Under the pieces are notes generated by a model. That model saw nothing but the letters and a program-made list of their open reading frames with translations, did not search any database and was not told where the DNA came from. A DNA stretch of 64,000 nt from GCA-003244245 sp050699435 (GTDB lineage Bacteria > Actinomycetota > Actinomycetes > Mycobacteriales > Pseudonocardiaceae), in NCBI GenBank assembly GCA_050699435.1, contig JBOHGM010000009.1, forward strand, positions 9,479-73,478. Direction: 5' to 3'. Each line of letters starts with the position of its first letter. Position 1 is the first letter of the stretch. Below are positions 1 through 8,718 of this stretch, in pieces. The position numbers and the translations under genes were made by a program.

Positions 1-1
1 T

Positions 2-478
2 CCCGCGCTGGCCGCGTACCTGCTCGCAAGCGTCCCCGCCATCCGCCACACCGACACCGCCGCGGCCACCGTCGACACCCTCGTCCGGGTGGTCACAGCA
101 GCCCGCCGCGCCGTCGACCGGCCCCCGGACCTCGTGTTCGGCGGCCCCTGCGACCACTGCGGCGCGGATCTGTACACGCACGGCAACGCCGATCACTTCA
201 CCTGCCCCAGCTGCGGAACCATCTACGGGTTCGAGCAACGCCGAGCGTGGCTGCTCACCGCCACCGCCGACTCCCTGCTCACCGCCACCGAAGCCTCCCG
301 CGCGCTGTCCGACCTGCTCGGCAGGTCACTGTCCCCGAACACGATCAGGACCTGGGCCAACACCGGCCGGCTCACCCCCCACGGCCGCCACGGCGACCGC
401 CCGCTGTACCGCGTCGGGGACCTCGTGGCTCTCGCCCGCACCACACCCACCCGGCAGCGCCGACCCGTCGTTGCCTGA
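2..478 (+). CDS. Zinc-ribbon / helix-turn-helix protein, 5'-truncated
   Basis: The frame is open from base 2, so the gene enters from outside the window; a GTG at base 89 is only an internal candidate start. The visible protein has two CxxC pairs (CDHC and CPSC, about 17 residues apart) forming a zinc ribbon, then a helix-turn-helix-like region ending in SPNTIRTWANTGRLTPHG and a short basic tail. The order zinc ribbon then MerR-like HTH occurs in small regulatory proteins of actinobacterial prophages. Position just upstream of an HNH gene and terminase genes suggests a prophage gene expressed before the late operon. DNA binding is inferred; the target is unknown. Confidence 0.6.
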   Translation, partial: PALAAYLLASVPAIRHTDTAAATVDTLVRVVTAARRAVDRPPDLVFGGPCDHCGADLYTHGNADHFTCPSCGTIYGFEQRRAWLLTATADSLLTATEASRALSDLLGRSLSPNTIRTWANTGRLTPHGRHGDRPLYRVGDLVALARTTPTRQRRPVVA

Positions 479-538
479 CCTGCAGGAATCCGCTTAGACT
501 GCTGGCTTGCGGCGGGGACAGGTGTCTGCAGAGGACTG

Positions 539-886
539 ATGGAACGCAGAACCACACCGCTCCCGCCGAACTGGCGAACCGAGATCCGGCCCCTCGTGCT
601 GCAGCGTGACGGCTACCGCTGCACCTGGATCACCGGCAACACCGAAGGCCTGCCGCGCACAGCCGCCGAGCTCGACGGACCGCGGCGCTGCACCACACGC
701 GCGACCGACGTCGACCACGTCGGCGACCGCGACGACCACAGACCCGAGAACCTCCGCAGTCTGTGCGGACCGCACCACGACCACCGCACCGCCGGGCAAG
801 CCGCAGCGATCTACCAGGCGCGGCGTCGGCGGCCGGTCGAGAAGCACCCCGGATTCCTCCTACGCTTGGTTAGGCCAGCGCCATGA
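539..886 (+). CDS. HNH endonuclease (phage type)
   Basis: A 115-residue protein with a core VDHVGDRDDHRPENLRSLC followed by HHDHRT. These supply the metal-binding His pair, the Asn and the final His of an HNH nuclease. Small HNH proteins next to terminase genes are common in siphoviruses of Gram-positive hosts, where they assist terminase in DNA cleavage and packaging. Starts at ATG 539 with GAGG four bases upstream, a short spacing. It lies on the late-gene strand, but two minus-strand genes separate it from the terminase genes. Family is clear; a packaging role is inferred from context. Confidence 0.85.
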   Translation: MERRTTPLPPNWRTEIRPLVLQRDGYRCTWITGNTEGLPRTAAELDGPRRCTTRATDVDHVGDRDDHRPENLRSLCGPHHDHRTAGQAAAIYQARRRRPVEKHPGFLLRLVRPAP

Positions 887-1181
887 CCTGCGTTTCCAGG
901 CCGGTCGGAAGCATCGACGCTGGCCGGCCCCCCGCGGCTTCAATCGCAGCTGTGATCGCGGCCTGGCCCACGGTGACCGCCTCGTCCCGGGACTGCCCGG
1001 AGGCGGTCACCTCGATCTCTACGGTTCCCTTGCCCCGATCGACCGAGACCGTCGAGTCCAGCACGCCGGGGACGCGCTCCTGTTCCAGCAGCGCCTCAGT
1101 CAGCTGGTCTCCCACCTCGAACAAGTCGGTGTCGCTGGCGATGACCCGGAACGTCCAGTGGATGTTGACACCGACCGTCAT
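870..1181 (-). CDS. Hypothetical protein, possible partner of the HicA-like gene
   Basis: A 103-residue protein beginning MTVGVNIHWTFRVIA. It alternates predicted beta strands and helices (beta-alpha-beta-beta-alpha pattern) and has no transmembrane segment. It starts 8 bases after the end of the HicA-like gene and is read in the same direction, so they likely form a two-gene operon. The reading frame overlaps the end of the HNH gene by 17 bases, tail to tail. I do not recognise a named family. An antitoxin role is only an inference from pairing; HicB proteins have a comparable partial RNase H-like fold but usually carry a DNA-binding tail, which I do not see here. Confidence 0.55.
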   Translation of the reverse strand: MTVGVNIHWTFRVIASDTDLFEVGDQLTEALLEQERVPGVLDSTVSVDRGKGTVEIEVTASGQSRDEAVTVGQAAITAAIEAAGGRPASMLPTGLETQVMALA

Positions 1182-1188
1182 CGCACAC

Positions 1189-1437
1189 CTACTCTCCGCA
1201 TGGTTGCCTCTGTAGCCAATTTAACGCCTGCTGCCCATATTGGGGGTTGCTTGGCGTCAAATGGATGGACCTTTGGTGATTCCCACAGGGACATTTGACC
1301 CGGTAGTACTTCGGTGGGTCCTCGATGCGCCATCCAGCCGCGTCGAAGACCTCCAGCACCCGCTCCAGTTCCTTGCGAGGGTGCTTGCGCCAGTAGCCCA
1401 TCCTGCGACCCTCGCCGTAGCTCTGTGAGTAGATCAT
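1189..1437 (-). CDS. Small HicA-like (dsRBD-fold) protein, candidate toxin
   Basis: Up to 82 residues; ATG 1401 (MGYWRKHPRKELERVLEVF) is an alternative start that gives 70 residues and follows a GAGGG-like site. The layout helix, then W-R-I, a hydrophilic beta pair with CPCGNHQRSIHLTPSNP and a C-terminal helix resembles HicA mRNA interferases, where a histidine on the second strand is catalytic. Here His in NHQRSIHL is in that area. It is first in a two-gene operon with the 870-1181 gene. Toxin function is inferred; the family could also be an unrelated small RNA-binding protein. Confidence 0.5.
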   Translation of the reverse strand: MIYSQSYGEGRRMGYWRKHPRKELERVLEVFDAAGWRIEDPPKYYRVKCPCGNHQRSIHLTPSNPQYGQQALNWLQRQPCGE

Positions 1438-1716
1438 CGCTGTACGAGGCGGGGACGTTACCCGAAGGGCGAGGTGTCGTCACCCGAGCGTTTCGAGCAG
1501 CTCACTAACAGCGACGGCTCATCGAGGCGCGGCAGGTGGGGCCAGCTAGTGGTTCAAACTTGGGCGACCCTGGGGGATGACCCCATGATCCACAACGGGA
1601 GCTGTCGCGGAGTGCATAGGCGCTCGGATTCTCCCCAAGTTTTGTAACCGGCCGTAGCGCCGGTGCACACACCGTGACCGCGTCCGGGTGACGCGTTGGC
1701 CCGGGAGGTCATAGTC

Positions 1717-2163
1717 GTGGGACGTCGAGGCCCTGTAGGGAAGCGGACCGAGGAGCAGCTGGGGCACCGCTCGCAGGAGGAGCGGGACCGGGTGGCGACG
1801 GCGCAGGCCGGTGCTGAGCCGGTGGTGGCGGAGCCAGACCCGGATTGGCACCCGAACGCGGGCCGGTTCTACGCGGCGTTGCGCACGTCGGGCCAGTCCG
1901 CGTTCTACGAGGGCACGGACTGGGCGCTGGGCTGGCACCTCGCGGCGATGATGAGCCAGAACGCGAAGAACCCGGGCGCCCCGAACGCTGCGGCGCTGCT
2001 CGGGCAGGTCCTCAAAGGAGCTGAGCAGCTGCTCGCCACCGAGGCTGCCCGGCGTCGGGTGCGGCTGGAGTTGCAGCGCCACGGCAAAGCCGAGGAGTCC
2101 GGCGGGGAGGACCCGGCGGTGGCCGCGATGGAGTCTTACCGGGCGCAGCTTCGCGGGGCGTAA
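1717..2163 (+). CDS. Phage terminase small subunit
   Basis: 148 residues from GTG 1717, chosen because it has GGGAGG at 1703-1708 and gives the typical N-terminus MGRRGPVGKRTEEQLGHR. A TTG at 1696 in the same frame is less likely. Terminase small subunits bind the packaging site and recruit the large subunit; an MGRRGP start followed by a helical, Ala/Glu-rich body is common in actinophage members. The stop abuts the next gene's GTG, indicating translational coupling with the large subunit. About 280 bases upstream of it hold no gene and probably include the late promoter, which I cannot identify. Confidence 0.75.
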   Translation: MGRRGPVGKRTEEQLGHRSQEERDRVATAQAGAEPVVAEPDPDWHPNAGRFYAALRTSGQSAFYEGTDWALGWHLAAMMSQNAKNPGAPNAAALLGQVLKGAEQLLATEAARRRVRLELQRHGKAEESGGEDPAVAAMESYRAQLRGA

Positions 2164-3697
2164 GTGGACGTTCCGCGGATCGCGCTGTCGGTCCCGCCGG
2201 AGCTGCCGCTGGACACGCTGCCGCCGGGTGTCCCGGATGACTACGGGATCCCGACCCTGGGCTGGGGTGTGCTCACCTGGGCGCTGGGTGTGCCGTTCGT
2301 GCAGCCGAACGGCCCGCGGGCTGGTGGCCCGTTTCGGCCGACGCTGCGGCAGGTCCGGTTCCTGACCTGGTGGTATGCGCTGGACCCGGTGGGCGGGTTC
2401 ATCTTCCGCCACGCGGTGCGCCGGTTGGCGAAGGGCTCGGGCAAGTCGCCGTTCGCGGCGTTCCTGGCGCTGTGTGAGCTGTGCGGCCCGGTCCGGTTCA
2501 CCAACTGGGATGCCTCGGTGCCTGGTGGCGCGGTGGGTAAGCCGGTGGGGATGCCGCTGGTGCAGATCGCGGCCACGTCGCTGGACCAGACCGCGAACAC
2601 GATGCGGATGGTCCGGGCGTTCGCCGCGTCGAGCCGGGATGGCCGTACCCCGCTGGCCCGCCAACGGCGGGGACGACCTGTTCGAGGTGCAGGACCGGAA
2701 CCTGGCCAAGTCCGGCGGCCGGATGCTGGAGACCTGTAACGCGTGGGAGCCGGGGTCGGGCGCGGTCGCCGAGGGCACGTGGGAGGCGTTCGTCGCGCAG
2801 GAGGAGGGCAAGCTCCGGGGCGAGACGCTGATCCTTTACGACTGCCTGGAGATGCCGGTCGGGGTGGACTGGGCGGAGGAGTCCTCGCTGCTCGCCGGTC
2901 TCGACGTGGTGTACGCGGACTGTGACTGGGTGAACCGGCGGGTGATCGCCGAGCGGATCTGGTCGCCGACCTCGAAGCCGGACGTGTCCCGGCGGTTCTA
3001 CGGCAACCAGCGGGTGTCGTCGGCGACGTCGTGGACGACGCCGGTGAAGTGGGGCCGGTTGGCCGCGCCCGAGACGGTGATCGCCGATGGTGACGAGATC
3101 GTGGCCTTCTTCGACGGTTCGAAGTCGGGGGACACCACCGCACTGATCGGCTGCCGGGTCGCCGATGGGCACCTGTTCGAGATCGGCACCTGGGAGCCGG
3201 CGGAGGGCGGGGAGGTCGACGTCGGCGACGTGGACCGGGCGGTGTTGCTGATGTTCGACCGCTGGACGGTGTGCGCGTTCTTCGGCGACGTCAAGGAGTG
3301 GGAGTCCTACGTCAAGACGTCGTGGCCGGAGCGGCACGCCGAGGACCTGATGCTGTGGGCGGCGCCGCGTTCGAACCCGCCGCAGGCCATCGCCTGGGAC
3401 ATGCGGGCGCATAAGGCGGAGTTCGCGCAGGCCGCGGAGCTGTGCTGCGACGAGATCGAGCAGGTGGCGTTCACCCACGACGGCAGCAGCGTGGTGGCCC
3501 GGCACGTCGGGAACATGCAGCGCCGCCCGCACCAGAAATGGGTCAGCGTCGGGAAAGAGTCCCCGCACTCGCCGAAGAAGATCGACGCCGGGGTGTGCGT
3601 GATCGGGGCGCGGATGGTGCGCCGGCTGCTGCTGGCCAGCAAGGAATGGGCGGACCGGGACGCGTCCGTGTCGTCCGGTGAGTACTGGAGTTTCTGA
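2164..3697 (+). pseudogene. Terminase large subunit, internally deleted and frameshifted
   Basis: The 5' part reads in one frame to about base 2640 and contains a P-loop-like RRLAKGSGKSPFAAF (ATPase Walker A) and the QIAATSLDQTANTMRMVRAF segment. The 3' part reads in another frame from about 2650: PANGGDDLFEVQDRNLAKSG, then the nuclease half with FFDGSKSGDTTALIGC (catalytic Asp region). In relatives about 50 residues lie between these blocks, including the Walker B acidic pair before WTPANGG. Here they are gone and the frame changes, so packaging ATPase activity should be lost. Start is GTG 2164, directly after the small-subunit stop. Family assignment is confident. Confidence 0.85.
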
Positions 3698-3718
3698 CCG
3701 AAGGGAGAGGGCCGGGTC

Positions 3719-5050
3719 ATGCCGTTGACGCTCCCCGAGGTGTCCGAGGCCATCGAGAAGCACGGCAGCGACGCGCGGGTGGAGTGGGCGCGGCTGGCCC
3801 GGTTGGACCGCTACGTCGAGGGCAAACACGACAAGCCGCGGTTCGAGAACAACACCGAGGAGCGCCGCTACCGCAAGCTGTGGGATGCCAGCACGATCAA
3901 CCTGGTCGGGCTGGTGGTGAACGCGTTCATGCAGCGTCTCGCGGTGGATGGCTATCGGGCGGACGAGTCGGATCGGCAGCCGAGCAGCACACCCTGGGAT
4001 GTCTGGACGCTGTCGGGGATGGACGCCGGCCAGAAACGGCTGTACGCGACCGCCTACACGCACGGCTACAGCTACCTGTTCGCGGGGGCGACGGAGTCCG
4101 CGCCGGGTGCGGTGCTGCGGCCGGTGTCGGGCCGTCAGGTCTACGCGCATTACGACGACCCGGACGACGACTGGCCCGCGGTGGCCCTGACGGTCCGCAA
4201 GGACGTGTGGACGGTCTGGGACGACGAGGTGAAGTGGACGGTCCCGGTGGACCGGGCGGGGCACGTGGTGCGGCTGCAGGCCGAGCAGGAGCCGCACAAG
4301 ACGGGTGTGGTGCCGTTCGCCCGCATCGAGGACTCCTGGGGCAGCATCCGGGCTCATGGGGTGGTGGCCCCGCTGATCGCCCTGAATGACCAGATCAACC
4401 GGCTGACGTTTGTGCTGAACCTGATCGGTGAGCACTCCAGTTTCCAGCTCCGGTACATGATCGGCGCGAAGCCGAAGATCGACGAGGAGACCGGGCAGCC
4501 GATCGAACCCACGGTCGGCCCGGAGAAGTTCCTCATGGTGGACAACCCGCAAGGCAAGGTCGGGTCGCTGGACCCGACCGACCCGACCGGGCTGCGGAAT
4601 TACCGCAATGATCTGATCGAGAACTTTTGCGCCATCGCGCAGATACCGCCGCACTACGCCACCGGGCGGATCGCGAACCTCTCCGCCGAGTCCCTGATCG
4701 CCGCCGAGGCGACCATGGCCTACGCGCTGGACAACGACACCCGCGGGTTCGGTGTCGGGATCGACCGGGCGCTGCGGCTGGCGTCGGCCATCGCGGGGGA
4801 CACCGCGTCGGCGGAGGACCGCACGCTGCGGGTGTTCTGGCAGCCGGTGCAGGCCCAGAACCTCGCCGCCACCGCTGATGCGTGGGGCAAGGCCGTACAG
4901 ATGCTCGGCGTTCCGCAGGAGGCCACCTGGACACGCCTGCCGGGTGTCACGCGGCAGGACGCCGACGACTGGCGGGCGCTGCGGGACCGGGAGCGTGAGC
5001 AGGACCCGCTGGGGCAGCTGAACAAGCTTATGGGCGGGGACGGCGGGTAG
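3719..5050 (+). CDS. Phage portal protein (SPP1 gp6-like family)
   Basis: 443 residues, intact, ATG 3719 preceded by GAAGGGAGAGG. Portal proteins form the dodecameric ring through which DNA enters and leaves the head. Supporting segments are the N-terminal region with WDASTINLVGLVVNAFMQRL, the central AYTHGYSYLF block, and the C-terminal PHYATGRIANLSAESLIAAE, typical of actinophage portal proteins. Usual length is 430-500 residues. It lies between terminase and the minor head protein in canonical late order, 4 bases before the next gene. One of the few undamaged head genes in this prophage. Confidence 0.85.
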   Translation: MPLTLPEVSEAIEKHGSDARVEWARLARLDRYVEGKHDKPRFENNTEERRYRKLWDASTINLVGLVVNAFMQRLAVDGYRADESDRQPSSTPWDVWTLSGMDAGQKRLYATAYTHGYSYLFAGATESAPGAVLRPVSGRQVYAHYDDPDDDWPAVALTVRKDVWTVWDDEVKWTVPVDRAGHVVRLQAEQEPHKTGVVPFARIEDSWGSIRAHGVVAPLIALNDQINRLTFVLNLIGEHSSFQLRYMIGAKPKIDEETGQPIEPTVGPEKFLMVDNPQGKVGSLDPTDPTGLRNYRNDLIENFCAIAQIPPHYATGRIANLSAESLIAAEATMAYALDNDTRGFGVGIDRALRLASAIAGDTASAEDRTLRVFWQPVQAQNLAATADAWGKAVQMLGVPQEATWTRLPGVTRQDADDWRALRDREREQDPLGQLNKLMGGDGG

Positions 5051-5053
5051 CCG

Positions 5054-6075
5054 GTGGCGACGCTCGCCGAGCAGCAGCAGACCATCGTCCGGGACCTGCT
5101 GCGGCTGCTGGTCGCGCTGTTCCCGTCGCTGGATCCGCAGCGCATCACCGACACCTGGCCCGGGTTGCTGCTGGCGCTGGTGAACGAGGTCCAGGCCGCG
5201 CACACCGCCGCCGGGCAGGCCGCTGTAGGCGTCTACCTGGACGCGAGAGCGCAAGCGGGTACGAACGTCGCACCGTTCCGCCCGTCGCTTGCCACGCTGG
5301 ACGCGCAGGGCCTGCAACGGCTCCGGGCGAGCCTGACCATCACTGGGCCGGTGGCGCTGATGCGGGCGCTGCGCCGCGGCCAGACCCCCGGTATGGCCCG
5401 GAAGCTTGCCCTGGTGCAGCTGCAGGGCACGGCGACCCGGCACGCCCTGGCCGGTGCCCGGGAGACCACGCTGCGGGCGGTCGCCGAGGACCCGGTGGCG
5501 CTGGGCTGGGCGCGGATACCACGCCCGGACGCGTGCCCGTTCTGCCTGCTGCTGTCGACTCGTGGCGGGGTGTACCGCTCCGCCGAGGCGGCCAGGCTGA
5601 CGACCGGGCGCAGCAGCCGGGGCGCCGGGCACACCTATCACGACCACTGCCGGTGCGAAGTCGTCGGGATCTTCACCGAGGACTGGACCCCGCCGGAGCA
5701 CGTCGCGCACGCCGAGGCGCTGTACCGGGAGGTCACGGCCGGGAAGTCCGGGGCCGCTGCCCGGAAGGCGTTCGCCGACGCGGTGGCCGCCGAGCGGTCC
5801 GCCGAGCGGGAGCCGCCCGGGCCGGAACCGGTCCCGGTGGACCTGGACGCGGTGCAGCGACGGCAGGACCCGGCATCACCGGAGCCGGAGCCGGCGGCGC
5901 CGACACCACCGGCCGGGCTCGACGACGACCAGCCCGCCGGTGGGCGTCGGCTGAGCTGCGGGAGTGGTGGGACCGCCACGGGCGGGTCACGTTCGCCGAG
6001 TGGAAGGCGCAGCTGCTCGGCGACGTCGCGGCGGCTGGCCGTGCCCAAGCCGAGCGGGGAGACTTCCTCACGTGA
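5054..6075 (+). pseudogene. Minor head (MuF/capsid-associated) protein with late frameshift
   Basis: Starts at GTG 5054, 4 bases after the portal stop. The body is helical and includes PDACPFCLLLSTRGG and GHTYHDHCRCEVVGIF, a Cys/His-rich site typical of MuF-like minor head proteins of actinophages. After about base 5940 the original frame degenerates into Ser/Gly/Arg-rich sequence. The +2 frame then gives a sensible end, ELREWWDRHGRVTFAEWKAQ, stopping at 6075 with a GTGA overlap onto the next start. I infer a single-base indel between about 5890 and 5950. If uncorrected the product would run on to base 6172 with an aberrant tail. Confidence 0.7.
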
Positions 6076-6089
6076 TCCTGGAGGCCCGC

Positions 6090-6260
6090 ATGGCGCAGGC
6101 GTACCGGGCTGGTCAAGAGGCCGCCCGGGCGCGCCAGCGGTGGGACGCCAACCCGCACAGCGGTGGCGCTGACAGCGCGGTGGAGCGGGTCCTGTCGATC
6201 GCGTGGCGCCGTGGCTACAGCTCGCAGACCCCGGAGCTACCGGACGACCTGCCCGGCTGA
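6090..6260 (+). CDS. Small phage protein, unknown function
   Basis: 56 residues from ATG 6090 with TGGAGG six bases upstream; GTG 6072 in the same frame overlaps the previous stop and would add six residues. The sequence MAQAYRAGQEAARARQRWD followed by NPH and a helical C-terminus resembles the short proteins with G-x-R-A or N-P-y motifs that sit between minor head and scaffold genes in actinophages. I know of no assigned function for them. No domain is recognisable. Reality of the gene is supported by ribosome-binding site, spacing and frame continuity. Confidence 0.5.
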   Translation: MAQAYRAGQEAARARQRWDANPHSGGADSAVERVLSIAWRRGYSSQTPELPDDLPG

Positions 6261-6295
6261 TCCGCGTTCCCTGCCCTGTCCGGCCCCTTTGTCGT

Positions 6296-6339
6296 GCGCG
6301 CCTGGTGCGCGCTTGTTTCCCTCGCGCCTGGTGCGCGAG
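6296..6339 (+). other. Twin GC hairpins sharing a CTGGT loop
   Basis: Two adjacent perfect stem-loops: 6296-6312 (6-bp stem GCGCGC, loop CTGGT) and 6321-6339 (7-bp stem CTCGCGC/GCGCGAG, loop CTGGT). They fill the leader of the scaffold gene, ending 17 bases before its ATG. No T-tract follows, so they are not classic terminators. A translational or processing element setting scaffold versus upstream expression is a possible role; this is inference. Confidence 0.6.
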
Positions 6340-6356
6340 CAACCGAAGGATCACGC

Positions 6357-6962
6357 ATGGATGACGACGGCAACGGCGCACCCGCCGGCGGCAGCGGTGG
6401 CGAGGGTGGGTCCGGCGGCTCAGGCAGCGCCGGAGGCAATGGTGGAGCCGGTGGTGGCGGGAACTCGCTGGACGCCATCCTCGAGAAACTCGACGAGGAC
6501 GGCCGTAAGGCGGTCCGCGGCGAGCTGGAACGCGCCCGCGGTGACGCCGCGAAATACCGGACCCGGGCGAACAAGTTCGGGGACATGGACCCCGACAAGG
6601 CCAAGGCCGCGCTGGCCAAGCTCGACGAGATCGAGGTAGCAGGCAAGACCGAGGCGCAGCAGGCGGCGGAGCGGGCGGCAGCCGCCGAGCAGGACCGCGA
6701 CACCGCGCGCCGTGACCTGTGGCGGGAGCGTGCCGGGCGCACGCACAAGCTGTCCGACGTGTTCACCGCGATGCTGGTCGGTGACACCGAGGAAGCGGTC
6801 ACCGAGCACGCCCGCAAGATCGCCGAAGAACTCGACGCCGTGGGGAGCCGTCCAGGTGACGCCGTGCCCAGGACGCCGACCTCGAAGACCTCGCCGGGCG
6901 CGGGGCCCTCGGACCAGTTCGACGCGGCGAAGATCGCCGAGCAGGCGATCTCCCGCATGTGA
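6357..6962 (+). CDS. Phage scaffolding protein
   Basis: 201 residues from ATG 6357, chosen for GAAGGA nine bases upstream. A Gly/Ser-rich N-terminal tract (about 45 residues) precedes a long charged helical region (GRKAVRGELERARGDAAKYR and the Ala/Glu-rich stretch after it), ideal for coiled coil. It ends with a short hydrophilic C-terminus. This matches gp20/DUF4355-like scaffolds that guide coat assembly and then leave. Position directly before the coat gene supports it. The gene is intact although its partner coat protein is not. Confidence 0.75.
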   Translation: MDDDGNGAPAGGSGGEGGSGGSGSAGGNGGAGGGGNSLDAILEKLDEDGRKAVRGELERARGDAAKYRTRANKFGDMDPDKAKAALAKLDEIEVAGKTEAQQAAERAAAAEQDRDTARRDLWRERAGRTHKLSDVFTAMLVGDTEEAVTEHARKIAEELDAVGSRPGDAVPRTPTSKTSPGAGPSDQFDAAKIAEQAISRM

Positions 6963-7038
6963 ATCAGCACATCCCCAGCAAGCGCCGGGCTCCGGGTGAG
7001 CCGCACGGCACACCACACGTGAGACAAAGGAGCCCGAC

Positions 7039-7926
7039 GTGGCTAACGACTTCCTGACCGCGCAGTCCGGGCCTATCGCCCAGGTCGCGCTGCAGACCCT
7101 CTACCGGCAGATCGTGTTGCCCATGCTGGTGTGGCGCGACTTCTCCACGCAGGTGGCCGGGCAGGGCGCGACGGTGACGATCCGCAAGCCCGCGACCCTG
7201 ACCGCTCGCCGGTACACCGCCGCGATGCGCACGGCCGGCACCCCGATCACCCTCGACGACGTGACCGAGGACGGCATCCCGGTCATCCTGGACACCCACT
7301 CCTACTCGGCGGTGGCCATCCCCGACGAGGACGAGGTCCTGGAGATCCAGAACTTCGCCACGCAGGTCCTGGCACCGCAGACCAAGGCTGTCGCGGAGGA
7401 CCTGGAGGACGTGGTCGCGGCCGTGTTCACCGGCGCGACGACCACCGCCGAGGTCCAGACGGTGACCATCACCGGCACCCCGACCGGCGGGAACTTCACC
7501 TTGACGTTCCGGGGCGCGACCACGGCGAACATCGCGCACAACGCGACCGCCGCGACGGTCCTGACCCGGCTGAACGCCCTGTCGACCATCTCCGAGGGTG
7601 ACGTGGCCGTGGGTGGTGGCCCCGGCCCCGGCACCCCGTACACGGTGACGTTCGACCCGGACATGGGCGACGTGCCGCAGATGACCGCGGCGCACACCTT
7701 CACCGGTGGCACCACCCCGAACGTGGCGGTCACGACCACCACGCCGGGCGCCGCGGGGTCGATCGGTGAGGTCACGGTGTCGACGTTCGACGGGACCGCG
7801 GCTAACGATCCGGCGCTGGACCTGATCGACGGCTGGGAGATGTTGACCGAGAACAAGGTCCCCAACAACGCGAACCGCTTCCCGTGCGGTTCAAGCTCTG
7901 AGCGGACCCCGAGGGCGGAGGCATCC
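7039..7926 (+). pseudogene. Major coat protein, P22 gp5-like, 3'-deleted and fused to the next gene
   Basis: ATG-less GTG start at 7039 after AAAGGAG. The N-terminus MANDFLTAQSGPIAQVALQT, then LPMLVWRDF and ATVTIRKPATLTARRYTAAM, matches P22 coat-like proteins of actinophages. Residues about 135-240 are a Thr/Gly-rich beta insertion (TVTITGTPTGGNFTLTF and similar) resembling an Ig-like decoration domain. The coat fold should resume after DLIDGWEMLTENKVPNNANRF with over 100 more residues. Instead the frame runs without a stop into the connector gene at 7927. I infer a deletion of the coat C-terminus, predicting no functional capsid. Confidence 0.8.
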
Positions 7927-8370
7927 ATGGCGCTACCGGCGCTGGCGTCGCTGGGCTCACTGCGGGTGTGGGTCACCATCACCCAGGCCAGCGACACGAA
8001 GTGCACTGCGGCGTTGGCGTCTGCCTCCGCTCTGGTCCGGTCCTACACCGATCGGCCCACCGGGTGGGTCAACCCGGGCACGGGGCAGCTGGACACCGTG
8101 CCGGACCCGGTGGTGGAGGCCACGATCAACGTGGCCCGCCGCCGCGCCGTGACTCCCGACGACGGGACGACGGACGAGTCGGCGGGGCCGTTCTCGGTGA
8201 AGCGGGACACCGGGTTGTGGCTCTCGGCCACCGACAAGCTGCTCCTGGACCACTACCGGCACAGCGCGGGTGTCACCTCGATGACCACCCGGGGTGTGTT
8301 CGGCGCCGCCGAGGACCTGGTCACGGTCCCGGATGGGCTGCCCGGCAGCGACCCGATTCCGTGGGAGTGA
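7927..8370 (+). CDS. Head-tail connector (adaptor) protein
   Basis: 147 residues from ATG 7927 (MALPALASLGSLRVWV), which has GGAGG eight bases upstream; the frame is also open from the coat gene. Mostly helical: the segment TKCTAALASASALVRSYTDR and the late SATDKLLLDHYR fit gp6/gp15-like adaptor proteins that attach to the portal ring. Its own start codon and ribosome-binding site show it was originally separate, so the present continuous frame with the coat gene is a deletion product. It may still be made alone. Confidence 0.65.
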   Translation: MALPALASLGSLRVWVTITQASDTKCTAALASASALVRSYTDRPTGWVNPGTGQLDTVPDPVVEATINVARRRAVTPDDGTTDESAGPFSVKRDTGLWLSATDKLLLDHYRHSAGVTSMTTRGVFGAAEDLVTVPDGLPGSDPIPWE

Positions 8371-8374
8371 GCCC

Positions 8375-8716
8375 ATGTTCGCTCACGGTGTCGCCCTGAC
8401 GGTGCACCGCGCCACCCGGGACGACTTCGGCGACCCCGGCGCGGAGACCACGCACATCATCGAGGGCTGGGCGCTGGCCCCGCGGCTGTCCAGTGAGCCG
8501 ATCGAGACAGGCCGGGCTTCGGTGATCGTCGGCCTGGACGCCTACGGGCCGTACGGGGCCGACATTCAGGCCGCTGACGTCGTGGTTCCCGGCGCCGGGG
8601 CCGGGCGGTGGACCGGTGTCCGGTTCATGGTCGACGGAGACCCGGGCGACTGGCGCAACCCCCTCACCGGGTGGGAGGCGGGGACCGTGGCCGCGCTGCT
8701 GAGGGTGAAGGGCTGA
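8375..8716 (+). CDS. Head closure / stopper-like protein
   Basis: 113 residues from ATG 8375, 4 bases after the previous stop. A beta-rich protein starting MFAHGVALTVHRATRDDFGD, with no membrane segment. Small beta-barrel stopper proteins occupy this slot between adaptor and gp10-like genes in HK97-type late operons and close the head before tail joining. Assignment depends mainly on gene order and size; sequence motifs in this family are weak. Confidence 0.55.
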   Translation: MFAHGVALTVHRATRDDFGDPGAETTHIIEGWALAPRLSSEPIETGRASVIVGLDAYGPYGADIQAADVVVPGAGAGRWTGVRFMVDGDPGDWRNPLTGWEAGTVAALLRVKG

Positions 8717-8718
8717 CC

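Noticed and set aside
2498..5710. Very long open frame on the minus strand (over 1000 codons) across the terminase-portal region
   Set aside because: It is antisense to recognisable phage genes; its product is rich in Arg, Pro, Gly and has no motif. GC-rich antisense frames of this kind are expected.
7039..8370. Natural coat-connector fusion protein
   Set aside because: Connector retains its own ribosome-binding site and ATG and the coat lacks its C-terminal half, so a deletion is more likely.
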